64,000 bases of DNA from Myceligenerans salitolerans (GCF_017349295.1 NZ_JAFMPK010000034.1:28632-92631); one strand, 5' to 3'. Shown: positions 41,461 through 50,062, numbered from the stretch's first letter. The notes: generated by a model not told the origin, from the sequence alone. A program made the numbers and translations.

Positions 41461-41910
41461 GTGGCCAGTGTGACGAAGTCCGTCGACGTCGATGTCCCGG
41501 TGAGAACGGCGTACAACCAGTGGACGCAGTTCGAGGAGTTCCCCCGGTTCATGGAGGGGGTCGAGGAGATCCGTCAGGTCGACCCGACCCACACCCACTG
41601 GAAGACGCGAGTGGGCGGTGTCGAGCGCGAGTTCGAGGCCGAGATCACCGAGCAGCACCCGGACGAGCGCGTGGCCTGGAAGAGCCTGTCCGGGCCCGAT
41701 CAGGCCGGTGTGGTCACCTTCCACCGGCTCAACGACGACCAGGCCAGGATCACCGTCCAGCTGGACTGGACGCCCGACAACGCGACGGAGAAGGTCGGTG
41801 ACGTCCTGAACGCCGACGAGCGCCGCGTCCAGGGCGACCTCGAGCGCTTCAAGGAGTTCATCGAGGCCCGCGGCGTCGAAAGCGGTGCCTGGCGGGGAGA
41901 CGTGGACTGA
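41461..41910 (+). CDS. SRPBCC/START-like (COQ10-type) lipid-binding protein
   Basis: 149 residues from the GTG at 41461, behind AGGAAGGAG. SVTKSVDVDVPVRTAYNQWTQFEEFPRFMEGVEEIRQVD is the usual first strand and helix of the polyketide cyclase/COQ10 fold; the long C-terminal helix is VQGDLERFKEFIEARG. Binds a hydrophobic ligand in a closed cavity; ligand unknown. Divergent from the ATP-grasp gene. Confidence 0.9.
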   Translation: MASVTKSVDVDVPVRTAYNQWTQFEEFPRFMEGVEEIRQVDPTHTHWKTRVGGVEREFEAEITEQHPDERVAWKSLSGPDQAGVVTFHRLNDDQARITVQLDWTPDNATEKVGDVLNADERRVQGDLERFKEFIEARGVESGAWRGDVD

Positions 41911-41916
41911 CGACGG

Positions 41917-41939
41917 GCTCCCGGCACCATGCCGGGAGC
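41917..41939. terminator. Terminator hairpin after SRPBCC gene
   Basis: Perfect 10-bp stem GCTCCCGGCA/TGCCGGGAGC with a CCA loop, 6 bp past the stop. Confidence 0.85.
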
Positions 41940-41986
41940 TAGGCCTGTACGGGCAGGCGAGGAAGGTCCACGTGCTGGACGGCGCG

Positions 41987-42018
41987 ACGGGCGGGTCAGG
42001 AGCTTCTGGCCCGCCCGT
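41987..42018 (-). terminator. Original chromosomal terminator of tRNA-Gly
   Basis: 13-bp stem ACGGGCGGGTCAG/CTGGCCCGCCCGT with one wobble and a 6-base loop, 9 bp from the truncated tRNA sequence. Before integration it would have lain just downstream of the tRNA-Gly gene. A similar hairpin (51690-51726) now follows the intact tRNA. Confidence 0.7.
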
Positions 42019-42027
42019 TCGCCGTGC

Positions 42028-42071
42028 GAGCGGGCGACGGGAATCGAACCCGCGTAATCAGTTTGGAAGAC
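42028..42071. repeat. Left attachment site: 3' 43 bases of tRNA-Gly plus one
   Basis: 44 bp identical to 51735-51778. It ends in the anticodon loop (GGAAGAC) and the 5' half of the tRNA is absent here, so this is an att copy, not a gene. Confidence 0.93.
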
Positions 42072-42210
42072 ACCTTCGCCGGCATCTGGTTGGACGGATC
42101 AGTCGGGCGGAAATGCCTGGTGACCCGGGTCTATCTTAATGCAGGGATGGGCGGTTGTGGGGTTGGTGGGGGCTTCGATTGGGGTCGGATCGGGGTTCGG
42201 AGGGTTGAGA

Positions 42211-42230
42211 TAGGGCATATAAGGGCCCGG
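42211..42230 (+). repeat. Subterminal motif, left copy
   Basis: TAGGGCATATAAGGGCCCGG; 18 of 20 bases match 51640-51659 in the same orientation. Lies 140 bp inside attL. Candidate arm-type integrase or Xis site. Confidence 0.5.
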
Positions 42231-42338
42231 CTCTGACCTGAGCCTGCCGCTATGGTGAGACCCGCGCCTTCCTGTGATCTCACTGCTGGTTCGGGCGTGT
42301 GTCCAAGGGGCTGAGGAGGCGAGCTGGACGGGGGATAC

Positions 42339-42896
42339 GTGGTAGCGGGTGAATCGGTACCGAGCAGGCGTCGGGCGGTCATGAGGCTCGGGTCGGTGGT
42401 GGTGTCGCTGGCGTGCTTCGGCGGCGGGGGAGTCGTCGCCATCCTGGTGTATCCGGTGCTGGCGCTCGTGCTCCACGTGGTGCTGGTGTTGGTGGCGATC
42501 GTGACCGACGCGCCTGCGGGTGGGCCGCTGGCCCTGCCGTTCATGCTCGCCGTGGCGACGGTCGCGGGTATCGCGTATACCGTCCTCGCCTTTGTCGTGG
42601 TCGGGGCCTCGACACTCCTGGTCTCTTGGGCGCGTCGGCGCGTGCTGGCGTTCGTTGTTGTCAACGTCGCGCTGCTGATTCTCGGGGTGGTGGTCGGCGT
42701 GTTGGTGTTCGGAGTGCGTGAGCCGGCGATGGCGACGGCCGGTGCCCTGGCCTGGTCGGCCGGGATTGCAGCTGGCGGACTTCCGGCGTGGGTGGTGATC
42801 GCGACGGTCTGGTTCGGCCTCCGCATGATAGGCGGCGTGGTTCGCTGGGCCGAGAACTCGCCTGCCCGCCGAGACCGCGCTGTGCTCGAAGCGTGA
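42339..42896 (+). CDS. Four-helix membrane protein, element cargo
   Basis: 185 residues. GTG start at 42339 with GAGGAGG 21 bases upstream and a closer weak site. Four to five hydrophobic helices (LGSVVVSLACFGGGGVVAILVYPVLALVLHVVLVLVAIV; LAFVVVNVALLILGVVVGVLVFG). No family recognised. Its stop overlaps the GTG of the next gene (GTGA), so the pair is coupled; this suggests a joint role with the DUF6000-like protein. Confidence 0.65.
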   Translation: MVAGESVPSRRRAVMRLGSVVVSLACFGGGGVVAILVYPVLALVLHVVLVLVAIVTDAPAGGPLALPFMLAVATVAGIAYTVLAFVVVGASTLLVSWARRRVLAFVVVNVALLILGVVVGVLVFGVREPAMATAGALAWSAGIAAGGLPAWVVIATVWFGLRMIGGVVRWAENSPARRDRAVLEA

Positions 42897-43474
42897 GGAC
42901 TCCAGACGAGGGCCGGGATTCTCCTTTTGGTCACTACACGCGTGAGGAGATCCGGCTGATCGAACGGCTTGTGCGGCCGTTCTACCTGAAGATGCACCTG
43001 GTGGAGGCACCGATCGAAGCAGATCCGCAGGTGGCGGGCCGATTCCGCCGCAAGCTGGTGAGAGTTGGCGGGAAGGTGACTTCCGAGCAGGTGGAGTGGC
43101 TGCTGCAGGGCAACGGGTGGCGCGAACTGACCATGGGCGCGTGGTTCGCGCTGGCGGTGCCTACCGAGGAGGTGCGCGAGGCGGTCGTCGTCGCGTGGAA
43201 CAACGTGACAGGCGCGCATGCCGCGGGGCCGCTGGCAACCGTCAGTGCGCTGATCGTGGGGCCGGACGCCATCGAGGGGATGCGGTCGTTCGTCGAGCGA
43301 CTCGACGGTCGTGAGGACCGCGGGACTGCTTGGTATGTGTCGGCAACGATCGCGCACTTGGGCGGATCCCCGTCTTCTGACCCTGACCCGACGGTAGTGG
43401 CCACGTTCCGGGAATCGCTGAGGATTGCCACTGATCTACGAAGCGACTTCAGGGCGGCGCGCCGCCCTCGGTGA
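42893..43474 (+). CDS. DUF6000-like protein
   Basis: 193 residues from the GTG at 42893 that overlaps the upstream stop. IERLVRPFYLKMHLVEAP, EWLLQGNGWRELTMGAWFALAVPTEEVREAVV and GPLATVSALIVGPDAIEGMRSFVERL follow the pattern of DUF6000 (HEAT-like helical proteins common near immunity genes in actinobacteria). The C-terminus FRESLRIATDLRSDF is helical. No known activity. Coupled to a membrane protein. Confidence 0.65.
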   Translation: MRTPDEGRDSPFGHYTREEIRLIERLVRPFYLKMHLVEAPIEADPQVAGRFRRKLVRVGGKVTSEQVEWLLQGNGWRELTMGAWFALAVPTEEVREAVVVAWNNVTGAHAAGPLATVSALIVGPDAIEGMRSFVERLDGREDRGTAWYVSATIAHLGGSPSSDPDPTVVATFRESLRIATDLRSDFRAARRPR

Positions 43475-43476
43475 CG

Positions 43477-44004
43477 TCACGGCGTCGAGCGATGGGATCG
43501 GCCGCCGACCTCGTAGGTCGTCGTGGTCAGGAGTACGCGGTTCGGACCAGTGTGGGTGATGGGGGCGGCGCGCCAGACGTCGTGCTGGTCAGGGATGGCG
43601 AGCACGGCCTGGAACTCGGTCGGCCGGTTGCCGTGCGGCCAGCGGCTGGAGGTCCATGACAGGTGCCGGATCTCGGCGCGCTCATGCTCGAGGACTCGTG
43701 TGGGCTGGGGGACGGCCGGAAGTTCGGTGATCTGGGCGGCGAGGTCCGGTCGACCTGTCTGGGTCGATCCGAGCTGCTGGCGGATCCACCGTGATGCTCC
43801 GGGGCTTCGCGTGGCGAGCTGGGTGATGAGGTCACGGAGCCGCTCATCGCGTGCCGCTACGTCATTGATCGTCGAGATGGAGAACAGGGCGGCACCGGCG
43901 CCGCGGATCATCTTGGCCAGGCCGATGACGACGCCGGAGCGTGCCTCGGCGGGGTAACGGACGGCGCGGATCTCCAGGAAGGCCCAGCGAAGGACGGATA
44001 CCAC
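43477..44004 (-). CDS. Hypothetical protein, element cargo
   Basis: 175 residues from the GTG at 44004. No family recognised. The first part is helical (LRWAFLEIRAVRYPAEARSGVVIGLAKMIRGAGAALFS), the second beta-like (HDVWRAAPITHTGPNRVLLTTTTYEVGG). Composition and codon bias fit a real gene; convergent with the DUF6000-like gene, 2 bp apart. Confidence 0.55.
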   Translation of the reverse strand: MVSVLRWAFLEIRAVRYPAEARSGVVIGLAKMIRGAGAALFSISTINDVAARDERLRDLITQLATRSPGASRWIRQQLGSTQTGRPDLAAQITELPAVPQPTRVLEHERAEIRHLSWTSSRWPHGNRPTEFQAVLAIPDQHDVWRAAPITHTGPNRVLLTTTTYEVGGRSHRSTP

Positions 44005-44089
44005 GGCCTTGGCATCGGCGCTCAGCGCCGGGACATCACGCTCCTGGCGAGGTTTGGTCGCGGACGGGTGCGCCGGTCATCTCATTCTC

Positions 44090-44381
44090 GGGGCTGCCGG
44101 GACGGCCGGGAAAGAGGTCGTGGCATGCGGCGACCAACACGATGGGACCGGCTCATATTGCCGACGTCTACGTGTTCGCCGTTCACACGACCACGCAGGA
44201 CGAGCTTTACGACGGGCTGGACATTGCCAAGTGGCACTTCTACGTCCTGTCCGGAGAGACGGTCAAGGCCACCGGGCAGGGGTCGATGCGCTTGTCCAAG
44301 GTGGTACGCCTCGGCGGCCAGGCGGTAGCTTGGGCAGGCCTTCGTGACGCGATCGGCGAGGTCGGAAGCTGTTCGGACTGA
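44090..44381 (+). pseudogene. C-terminal fragment of a nuclease-like protein
   Basis: The frame ends with IADVYVFAVHTTTQDELYDGLDIAKWHFYVLSGETVKATGQGSMRLSKVVRLGGQAVAWAGLRDAIGEV. That is the C-terminal half of a family of ~200-residue proteins with a restriction-endonuclease-like look. Upstream in the frame the residues are not protein-like and there is no credible start, so the N-terminal half is lost. Confidence 0.5.
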
Positions 44382-44534
44382 TGCGTCCTGTTCGACGCCC
44401 AGATCATGAGGCCTCAGGCCTTGCAGCTCCGGAAGGCTTCTCCACGGCTCGCCGGTACCCTCCGCGTATGAACGAGCTCGTGCTGGCCCAAGGCGATCCA
44501 ACTGGATCTCGCGACGACGCCGAGTCGTGTCGGC

Positions 44535-44945
44535 ATGAATGACCACGTCATGGGCGGTCCGAGTTCGCCGAAGGTGGCAGACCTTGGTTGGGGAGTAGTC
44601 GATGTCGAGGGCGTCGGCCGATTCAAGGACGTGATCCTGTATCCGGGTGGCGCGGTCGGGTGGGACTGGGGTGTGACAGGTACACGGCATCGTCCGGGTA
44701 TCCAGCCATCCGACGTCGACCAGGTAGTCGCCGTGACCGGTGCCGAGGCGACGGTTGTGGGGATCGAGGTGCTCGTCTTGTCCCGTGGCATGGAGTCACG
44801 GCTGGGCGTCCACGAGGACACGGTCCGCTACGCCGAATCGCTCGGCATGGAGGTTCACGTCGCGCCGACCGAGGACGCCGTCGCTCTCTACAACGAGGTC
44901 GCCGCGACGCGCGCGGTCGCCGCGTTGATCCACTCGACCTGCTGA
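44535..44945 (+). CDS. Mth938-like (DUF498) domain protein
   Basis: 136 residues, complete. LGWGVVDVEGVGRFKDVILYPGGAVGWDWGVTGTRHRPGIQPSDVDQVV is the family core; VVGIEVLVLSRGMESRLGVHEDTV and EVHVAPTEDAVALYNEVAATRAVAALIHSTC complete it. The Mth938/NDUFAF3 fold is conserved in all domains but its bacterial function is not defined. Unusual as cargo, since it is normally a core gene. ATG at 44535. Confidence 0.88.
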   Translation: MNDHVMGGPSSPKVADLGWGVVDVEGVGRFKDVILYPGGAVGWDWGVTGTRHRPGIQPSDVDQVVAVTGAEATVVGIEVLVLSRGMESRLGVHEDTVRYAESLGMEVHVAPTEDAVALYNEVAATRAVAALIHSTC

Positions 44946-44977
44946 GAAGTCCTGCTGGGCAGGTAGTCTTCGCGATC

Positions 44978-45217
44978 GTGACCGGTCCGCAGGTGTTCGC
45001 TTTGTGCTGGGGTGTGCTCGCAGTCGCGATGGGTGTCGGCTTCGCGGTGTTCGCGAAGCAGCACGCAGATGTGCAGGTGCGGATTCAGCGGTTCCTGAAG
45101 ACGCCGGGGCCGTCGAGTCATCGAACAATCGCGATCTTCTCGCGGGTGTTCGGTGTCGGCTTCGCCGTCATCGGCGTCGTGGTGTTCTTCGCCGCGCTTA
45201 CCGGCGCCCTCACGTGA
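44978..45217 (+). CDS. Small two-helix membrane protein
   Basis: 79 residues from the GTG at 44978. Two helices (VFALCWGVLAVAMGVGFAVFA and IAIFSRVFGVGFAVIGVVVFFAALTG) with a short basic loop. TAGTCT at 44964-44969 ends 8 bases before the start, so near-leaderless. No family recognised. Confidence 0.6.
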   Translation: MTGPQVFALCWGVLAVAMGVGFAVFAKQHADVQVRIQRFLKTPGPSSHRTIAIFSRVFGVGFAVIGVVVFFAALTGALT

Positions 45218-45438
45218 TCGGCGCCGCGAGTCGCGTGGTGGATGTCCTCGCTTCTCTGGCCGGCCCAACCACTCTCGACTGGTGGCGGCAGACGTTCTGG
45301 CGAACCGCAGGGCCCTGACCGCCGGCCGCAAGGGCCACGGTTGGATGATGAACCTGCTCCCGATGACACTCCTGACTCATGAGGCGTGACGCGGGCACGC
45401 GCATCCTGGCCTTGCGCTCAGCCGGATAGGGTGTCGCG

Positions 45439-46491
45439 GTGATCCAGACCGCGCGTCCGCTGGTGTTTCTCGACGTCGACGGCGCCGTGATTCCGCTGGG
45501 AGCAGGGCACCGCGCGGCGGCGGTCGACGACCCAGCGGGGTGGCGTTCGGGAGCTAATCCGCAGATATCGATGGTGGACAGGGGACTGGGGGCGCGTCTG
45601 CTCGGGTTGTCGTGCGAGCTGGTGTGGGCGACGGCGTGGGGTGAGGACGCCAATGAGGTGATCGCTCCGGTTCTCGCGTTGCCGCGGCTTGCGGTCGTGG
45701 ACTTCGACGAGCCGGACCTCCCCGTCCCGGCAGCGTTGCACTGGAAGACTCAGTCTCTCGTCCGGCATGCGGCAGGGCGGCCGTTCGTCTGGCTGGATGA
45801 CGAGATCCGCGACTTCGACCGGCAGTGGATCGAGGCGGCGCATCCCGCCCCCGCTCTGCTGCACCAGGTTCGCCCGACCACGGGCATCACCGGGGAAGAC
45901 CTCGCTGTCGTCGCGGCGTGGGTCGAAGAGGTGGTCGGCCCGCCGGTGCCCGATGATGCTCCGGCGCCGCTGCGAGCGATCATGGACGCGGTCTACGACT
46001 ACGACGAGGGCCGCGGTGTCGACTTCGAGCCTTACCCTCAGCTGGAGCCCGCCGCCGAGACGGGCTGGTGGTTTCGCCTGTGGACGGGGAACCCCGAGGT
46101 CACGGGGCAGGAGGTGCGACCCTTCGGTATGGACCGGGGCGGCGGGTACGTTGCCTCCTGGATGATCCGCGACGGCGCGGATCTGGCCGGCCAGCCGGTG
46201 GTGTACATCGGCTCGGAGGGGGACGTGGCGATCCTGGCCGCGGACGCGTGGGACGCCCTGTGGTACTTCGCACACGGGCTCGGGCTCCACGACGTGCAGG
46301 GCGAGCACCACGGAGGTGAGCGATTCGGTGGAACCGTCGACCCACATCGTGTCGTCGTGCCCCACGCCGACCTGATGCATGTCGCGATGCGCTTGGCGCC
46401 AGAGCGTCGCCGGCCTGCAGATCAGATCATCGCCGAGGCCGCCGACGGACTACCCAGGCTCCGCGAGTGGATCGACGACCTGTGTCGCTGA
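45439..46491 (+). CDS. HAD (Swiss-army-knife type) and SUKH-like fusion
   Basis: 350 residues. Domain 1 (about 1-165): PLVFLDVDGAVIPLG with the HAD Asp, ELVWATAWGEDANEVIAPVLALP, HWKTQSLVRHAAGRPFVWLDDEI; this is the HAD domain seen in RNA-repair and stand-alone actinobacterial proteins. Domain 2 (about 185-350): WFRLWTGNPEVTGQEVRPFGMDRGGGYVASWMI and VVYIGSEGDVAILAADAWDALWYFAHG, like SMI1/SUKH immunity proteins. GTG at 45439 shortly after TAGGGT. Overlaps the next SMI1-like gene by 10 bases. Confidence 0.75.
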   Translation: MIQTARPLVFLDVDGAVIPLGAGHRAAAVDDPAGWRSGANPQISMVDRGLGARLLGLSCELVWATAWGEDANEVIAPVLALPRLAVVDFDEPDLPVPAALHWKTQSLVRHAAGRPFVWLDDEIRDFDRQWIEAAHPAPALLHQVRPTTGITGEDLAVVAAWVEEVVGPPVPDDAPAPLRAIMDAVYDYDEGRGVDFEPYPQLEPAAETGWWFRLWTGNPEVTGQEVRPFGMDRGGGYVASWMIRDGADLAGQPVVYIGSEGDVAILAADAWDALWYFAHGLGLHDVQGEHHGGERFGGTVDPHRVVVPHADLMHVAMRLAPERRRPADQIIAEAADGLPRLREWIDDLCR

Positions 46492-46880
46492 GTCTCGAGC
46501 CCGCGGAGCTGCCGTCCGGGTTCACCTATCCGCGAGAGTTCCTCCGTGTGGTGGAGCTGGGGATCGTCGACCTGGAGCCCTGGCGAATCCTCAGCGGGGA
46601 GCGGCTCGCGCGCCGCGCGACCGGGCTGCGGGACCGCTACCGGGAGCGAGTCCTGGTCCCGTTCGCCGAGCGGATCGACAACGACGACATCGCCTGCTGG
46701 GACATCGAGCGGGACGGCCAGGTCGTCATCGTGCACGACTTCGCCTCGCCCGGATGGGAGCACGTCGCCGAGTTCGCGGACTTCTACGACTGGCTCCGCC
46801 AGGCGGTGGAGGACCTGATCGAGTACGACGACGAGTACCGGCCGCCGGCGCATGGGCGCTCGGTCGAGAAGTTCCGCTGA
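46482..46880 (+). CDS. SMI1/KNR4 (SUKH)-like protein
   Basis: 132 residues from the GTG at 46482 (VSLSLEPAELPSGFTYP); an in-frame GTG five codons earlier is possible. LPSGFTYPREFLRVVELGIVDLEPWRILSGERL, RVLVPFAERIDNDDIACWDIERDGQVVIVHDFASPGWEHV and FYDWLRQAVEDLIEYDDEY are the SUKH pattern. Many members neutralise contact-dependent toxins. Overlapping the HAD-SUKH gene implies one operon. Confidence 0.82.
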   Translation: MSLSLEPAELPSGFTYPREFLRVVELGIVDLEPWRILSGERLARRATGLRDRYRERVLVPFAERIDNDDIACWDIERDGQVVIVHDFASPGWEHVAEFADFYDWLRQAVEDLIEYDDEYRPPAHGRSVEKFR

Positions 46881-46953
46881 AGGCACCGCAAGAGGGGATC
46901 GACACGGGTGTCGACGTCCGCCTGTCTCGTGGTCATGAGGACGGCCCGGAACT

Positions 46954-48564
46954 TCATGCGCTTGCGCCTGCCAGGGCCGTGCGCAAGGCGTCACGGAACT
47001 GTTCGTCCGCGGCGACGAAGGTGCCGAGCTGTCCGCCGGTGACGAAGCGGGCGTCGCGTTTGATGACGTCGTGCCATCGCTTGAGGGCACTGGGGGACAT
47101 GAGGGGCGCGAGCGTGGCCAGAGCGGTGATGGTGTCGTCATCGCGGTATTGGCCAGCCTGTGCTGCGAGATGGTCGGCGACATGGTCGACATCGAGGTCG
47201 CAGCCGGCGCGGGCCAGCGCGGTCGCGGCCGCAGCCAGCGCGATGGGGTCCTCCAGGAGCGCGTGCAGGACGGGATCCAGGGCGGCGGCCTCGGCACCGA
47301 GTCGTGCGGCCGTGCGGGCGGCATTCGCCCGCTGGTATCCCCACAGGAATCCTTCGTGGCCGGTAAGCCGGTCGGTCACCTCGGTCACGGCCGCCACCAC
47401 GGGCGCGGGATCGCCGGTTCGTTCCCACACCGCTGCGGCGAGAGCGAGCTTCTTATCGATAACGGGGGCGGTGAGCCGGGCATACTCCGGCAGCGGAACC
47501 GCGAGCCGGGAACGCATCTCCTCGACGTCGAGGCTGGCGTCGTCGCCCAAGAGCTGATCCGGACTTGCCTGCACGGGAAGAGCTAACGGCTCCGGGCCAG
47601 GAGTCAGGCCGAGCGTCTGGGCGAGCATCCTCGCGCCCTCGGCCTCGACGTACTTGGCCGCGAACGGGCGGAGCAGCTCGGTCGCCGCGCGGGATCGCTC
47701 GCAGGCGATGGTCGCCGCGTACAGCACCGACGTCAGATCGGCGTGCTCGCGATCCGCGGCCTCGATGAGCAGGCCGGCGGCCGCCTCGCCGTGGCCGGAG
47801 TCGCACAGCCGCTCGACCACCCACGCGAGTGCCTCGTACCGGTCGTCCAGAAGCTGGCCGGCGATCGAGTCCGGGTCCGGTACCGACAGCAGCGCCTCTC
47901 TGGTCTCGCTGGTCCATGGCCGTCCGGCGTCGAACGACGCGAACACCCCGGCCAGTCGCACAGCGGGTGCGGGATCGGTGTACGCGCCGCCGATCACCCC
48001 GGCCGCATCCGGTGTACCGCAGCGCAACATCGCGATCACGGCCTCGGCGCGGACCAGCGGGTCCTTGTCGTCGTCGCGGGCCGCCCGCAGGGCGGGGAGC
48101 AGGTCGGTTGACCTGGTCTGCCCGAGGGCGTGCACGGTGGCCTTGCGGATTTCGCCGTCGTCGTGGCAGGTGAGCGGCCCGAGGATGTCGGCGTGGGCGC
48201 GCACCGCGTTGCGTATGTCGTCTTCCGCGCCGGGGGCGGTGTCGTCGCTGGCGGCCATCCACCCCAGAAGCCACAGGCACTCCCTTGTCGCGGCACCGGC
48301 CGCCGCGAGACGCGCCATGAACGGAACCGCGGCGGTGCTGGCCGAGTACACGGTGCCCTGGTGCACGATCGCGCCCCACAGTTCGCTCACACTCTCCGAG
48401 TCGGATTCGGAATCGGCACCCGCATCGACCACAAGGGCCCGCAGCATGCTGGGCATGTCGCTCGCATCGCCATAGGCATGCGAGACGGCAGTCCAGTCGA
48501 ACGCGTCGACGCCGGCCAGGACGGCCGCCACCTCGGGACTCAGAGAAACTTCCTGCTGCGACAT
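46954..48564 (-). CDS. HEAT-repeat protein
   Basis: 536 residues from the ATG at 48564 (MSQQEVSLSPEVAAVL); a GTG ten codons upstream is an alternative. Repeated helix pairs such as GEIRKATVHALGQTRSTDLLPALRAARDDDKDPLVRAEAVIAML and PAPAVRLAGVFASFDAG. An N-terminal block (AFDWTAVSHAYGDASDMPSMLRALV, SELWGAIVHQGTVYSASTAAVPFMARLA) is common to HEAT proteins located among SUKH genes. Likely a protein-binding immunity or regulatory factor. Minus strand, alone. Confidence 0.8.
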   Translation of the reverse strand: MSQQEVSLSPEVAAVLAGVDAFDWTAVSHAYGDASDMPSMLRALVVDAGADSESDSESVSELWGAIVHQGTVYSASTAAVPFMARLAAAGAATRECLWLLGWMAASDDTAPGAEDDIRNAVRAHADILGPLTCHDDGEIRKATVHALGQTRSTDLLPALRAARDDDKDPLVRAEAVIAMLRCGTPDAAGVIGGAYTDPAPAVRLAGVFASFDAGRPWTSETREALLSVPDPDSIAGQLLDDRYEALAWVVERLCDSGHGEAAAGLLIEAADREHADLTSVLYAATIACERSRAATELLRPFAAKYVEAEGARMLAQTLGLTPGPEPLALPVQASPDQLLGDDASLDVEEMRSRLAVPLPEYARLTAPVIDKKLALAAAVWERTGDPAPVVAAVTEVTDRLTGHEGFLWGYQRANAARTAARLGAEAAALDPVLHALLEDPIALAAAATALARAGCDLDVDHVADHLAAQAGQYRDDDTITALATLAPLMSPSALKRWHDVIKRDARFVTGGQLGTFVAADEQFRDALRTALAGASA

Positions 48565-48625
48565 GGCCCAGAGCATGGCACGGGCCACCGACACTCAGCC
48601 GGTCAGACCATGGCAGTCCGCCGAG

Positions 48626-49036
48626 TCAGTCGTAGTTCCACGGGAAATCCGCATGCCACCACCGGTGGTAGTGGTCCAACTGCACGGGGAACTTCGCCAT
48701 GATCCGCTCGTCCATCGAGTGGACGAGGGCACGGAGCTCCTGAGCAGAGCGGCGTGGTAAGCGGTGGATCGTGAGTTCGAGGAGGTCACGGTCGTCGATC
48801 GGGCTGCCGCAACATTCGCGGATACCGCAGCCATAGGAGTGTCTGCTCCACGGGTTGCGGGTGCGCGCCTCGCGTTCCCAATTCAGCAGCGCGCCGTGGA
48901 TCTGGCCGGACCAAGCCTCCAGGAGGCCGATGGCGGCGTGGGCCGAGCCCGATAGGCGGCCGTCCTTGATGTACTCCGTGCGGTACGGGTGTCGTCGTGC
49001 AGCTGCTCGCTGCCGGTCGGGATGCCTACGCGGCAT
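48626..49036 (-). CDS. Hypothetical Cys-containing protein
   Basis: 136 residues. YGCGIRECCGSPIDDRDLLELTIHRLPRRSAQELRALVHSMDERIMAKF contains a C-x4-CC cluster that could bind zinc. ATG at 49036; the N-terminal ~25 residues are basic and may not be original. No family recognised. It lies 62 bp upstream of the HEAT gene on the same strand. Confidence 0.6.
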   Translation of the reverse strand: MPRRHPDRQRAAARRHPYRTEYIKDGRLSGSAHAAIGLLEAWSGQIHGALLNWEREARTRNPWSRHSYGCGIRECCGSPIDDRDLLELTIHRLPRRSAQELRALVHSMDERIMAKFPVQLDHYHRWWHADFPWNYD

Positions 49037-49215
49037 GTCCCTTCATGGTGCTCGTCATGGGGAGCATCCTGTCACAGCGAACGATTTGTCCGAAGCGCAT
49101 CCCCCACGCTGATCTGGTAGGTCGGGCGCAGGCCGACGTACCGTGGAGTAGGGCGCCGCTGGTGCTGCGGGGCCGTCAGCGGCCGCTTCAAACAGCCGGG
49201 ACCGCGGCGTCGCGT

Positions 49216-49655
49216 TCAGAGCAAGGAGCCCTTGCCCTCGATCGTCGTGAGCGCGTTCCGGAGCTCGGCAACAGACTTCGTCGCTGCACCGACCCACTCG
49301 TCGAAGCCGTCCGACAGGGACCAGAGCTCGAATTCCTCGGAACCAAGCGCGAGAACTCGCGGGGCATGCTCGACCAGCCAGGCCGCACGCTCGTCGTCGA
49401 GCACCGCAGTGATCGACTCGACCGTGACCCCTTCGGCCTCAGGCAGCCCGCGCAGACCACGAGCCGCGAGCGTCGCCTCGATCAGCAATGAGCGCTTCCA
49501 CGCCGGGCATCGTGCCCGATGTAATCGTCTTCGAACATCTCGACGAGGGCGTCGAACGAGTGCTCGCCGTCAACCAGGCGGTCTACCGCGTCCATCGCGG
49601 CGTGTCCTCTGCCCCAAGCTGCCATGTCGCAGAACCTAGCGTCGCTGTCGGACAT
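49216..49655 (-). pseudogene. Frameshifted small gene, probably immunity-type
   Basis: Two frames meet near 49490. The first gives MAAWGRGHAAMDAVDRLVDG...EMFEDDYIGHDA and stops. The second continues as WKRSLLIEATLAARGLRGLPEAEGVTVESI...LRNALTTIEG. Read together they form one ~145-residue acidic protein. A one-base slip around 49490-49510 best explains this; a TTG reinitiation four bases from the stop could still yield the second part. Confidence 0.5.
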
Positions 49656-49687
49656 GCGCGCCGGCTGACAGCACTGACAGATGCTCC

Positions 49688-50062
49688 TCACTCGAGGTGA
49701 TGCTCGACGTACTGATCGACGGCGGACCGTGTCACGAGCACTCGGCGTCCGACGCGCCGGCCCGGGATCTCCCCGTGGCGAACCAGTTCCCCTGCGGTCC
49801 AGGTCGAGATGCCGAGGTAGTCGGCGATGTCGGCGTACGTCATGTAGGGGTCATCGGGGTCGCCGTGGAGACGTTGCAGGTATGCCTCGAGGATCGAGAG
49901 ACGGACGCGGATCCTGTTGCCGATGCGAGCGCAGGGACCGACTTGGCCGCGGCGCACGAGCTCTCCGAACCACCAGCGGGAGACACCGAGCACTCGTGCT
50001 GCCTGGGCGGTGTCGAGGAGAGGATCGGATGCTTGTGAGGCCGAAGAGGTGGCAGCGCTCAT
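49688..50062 (-). CDS. Excisionase-like protein with two MerR/HTH_17 domains
   Basis: 124 residues from the ATG at 50062. Two tandem winged-HTH units: LLDTAQAARVLGVSRWWFGELVRRGQVGPCARIGNRIRVRLSILEAYL (about 15-60) and MTYADIADYLGISTWTAGELVRHGEIPGRRVGRRVLVTRSAVDQYV (about 73-118). Next to the integrase, so probably a directionality factor or element repressor. A double unit is less usual than the single ~65-residue Xis. Confidence 0.8.
   Translation of the reverse strand: MSAATSSASQASDPLLDTAQAARVLGVSRWWFGELVRRGQVGPCARIGNRIRVRLSILEAYLQRLHGDPDDPYMTYADIADYLGISTWTAGELVRHGEIPGRRVGRRVLVTRSAVDQYVEHHLE

Noticed and set aside
42028..42071. Second tRNA-Gly gene
   Set aside because: Only the 3' half is present; the sequence past the anticodon loop does not form D or acceptor arms.
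44414..44821. Minus-strand frames opposite the Mth938-like gene
   Set aside because: Shadow frames of a well-conserved plus-strand gene, with no family features.
49055..49215. Possible gene between the Cys-protein and the frameshifted gene
   Set aside because: The frames have no SD and composition expected of noise.
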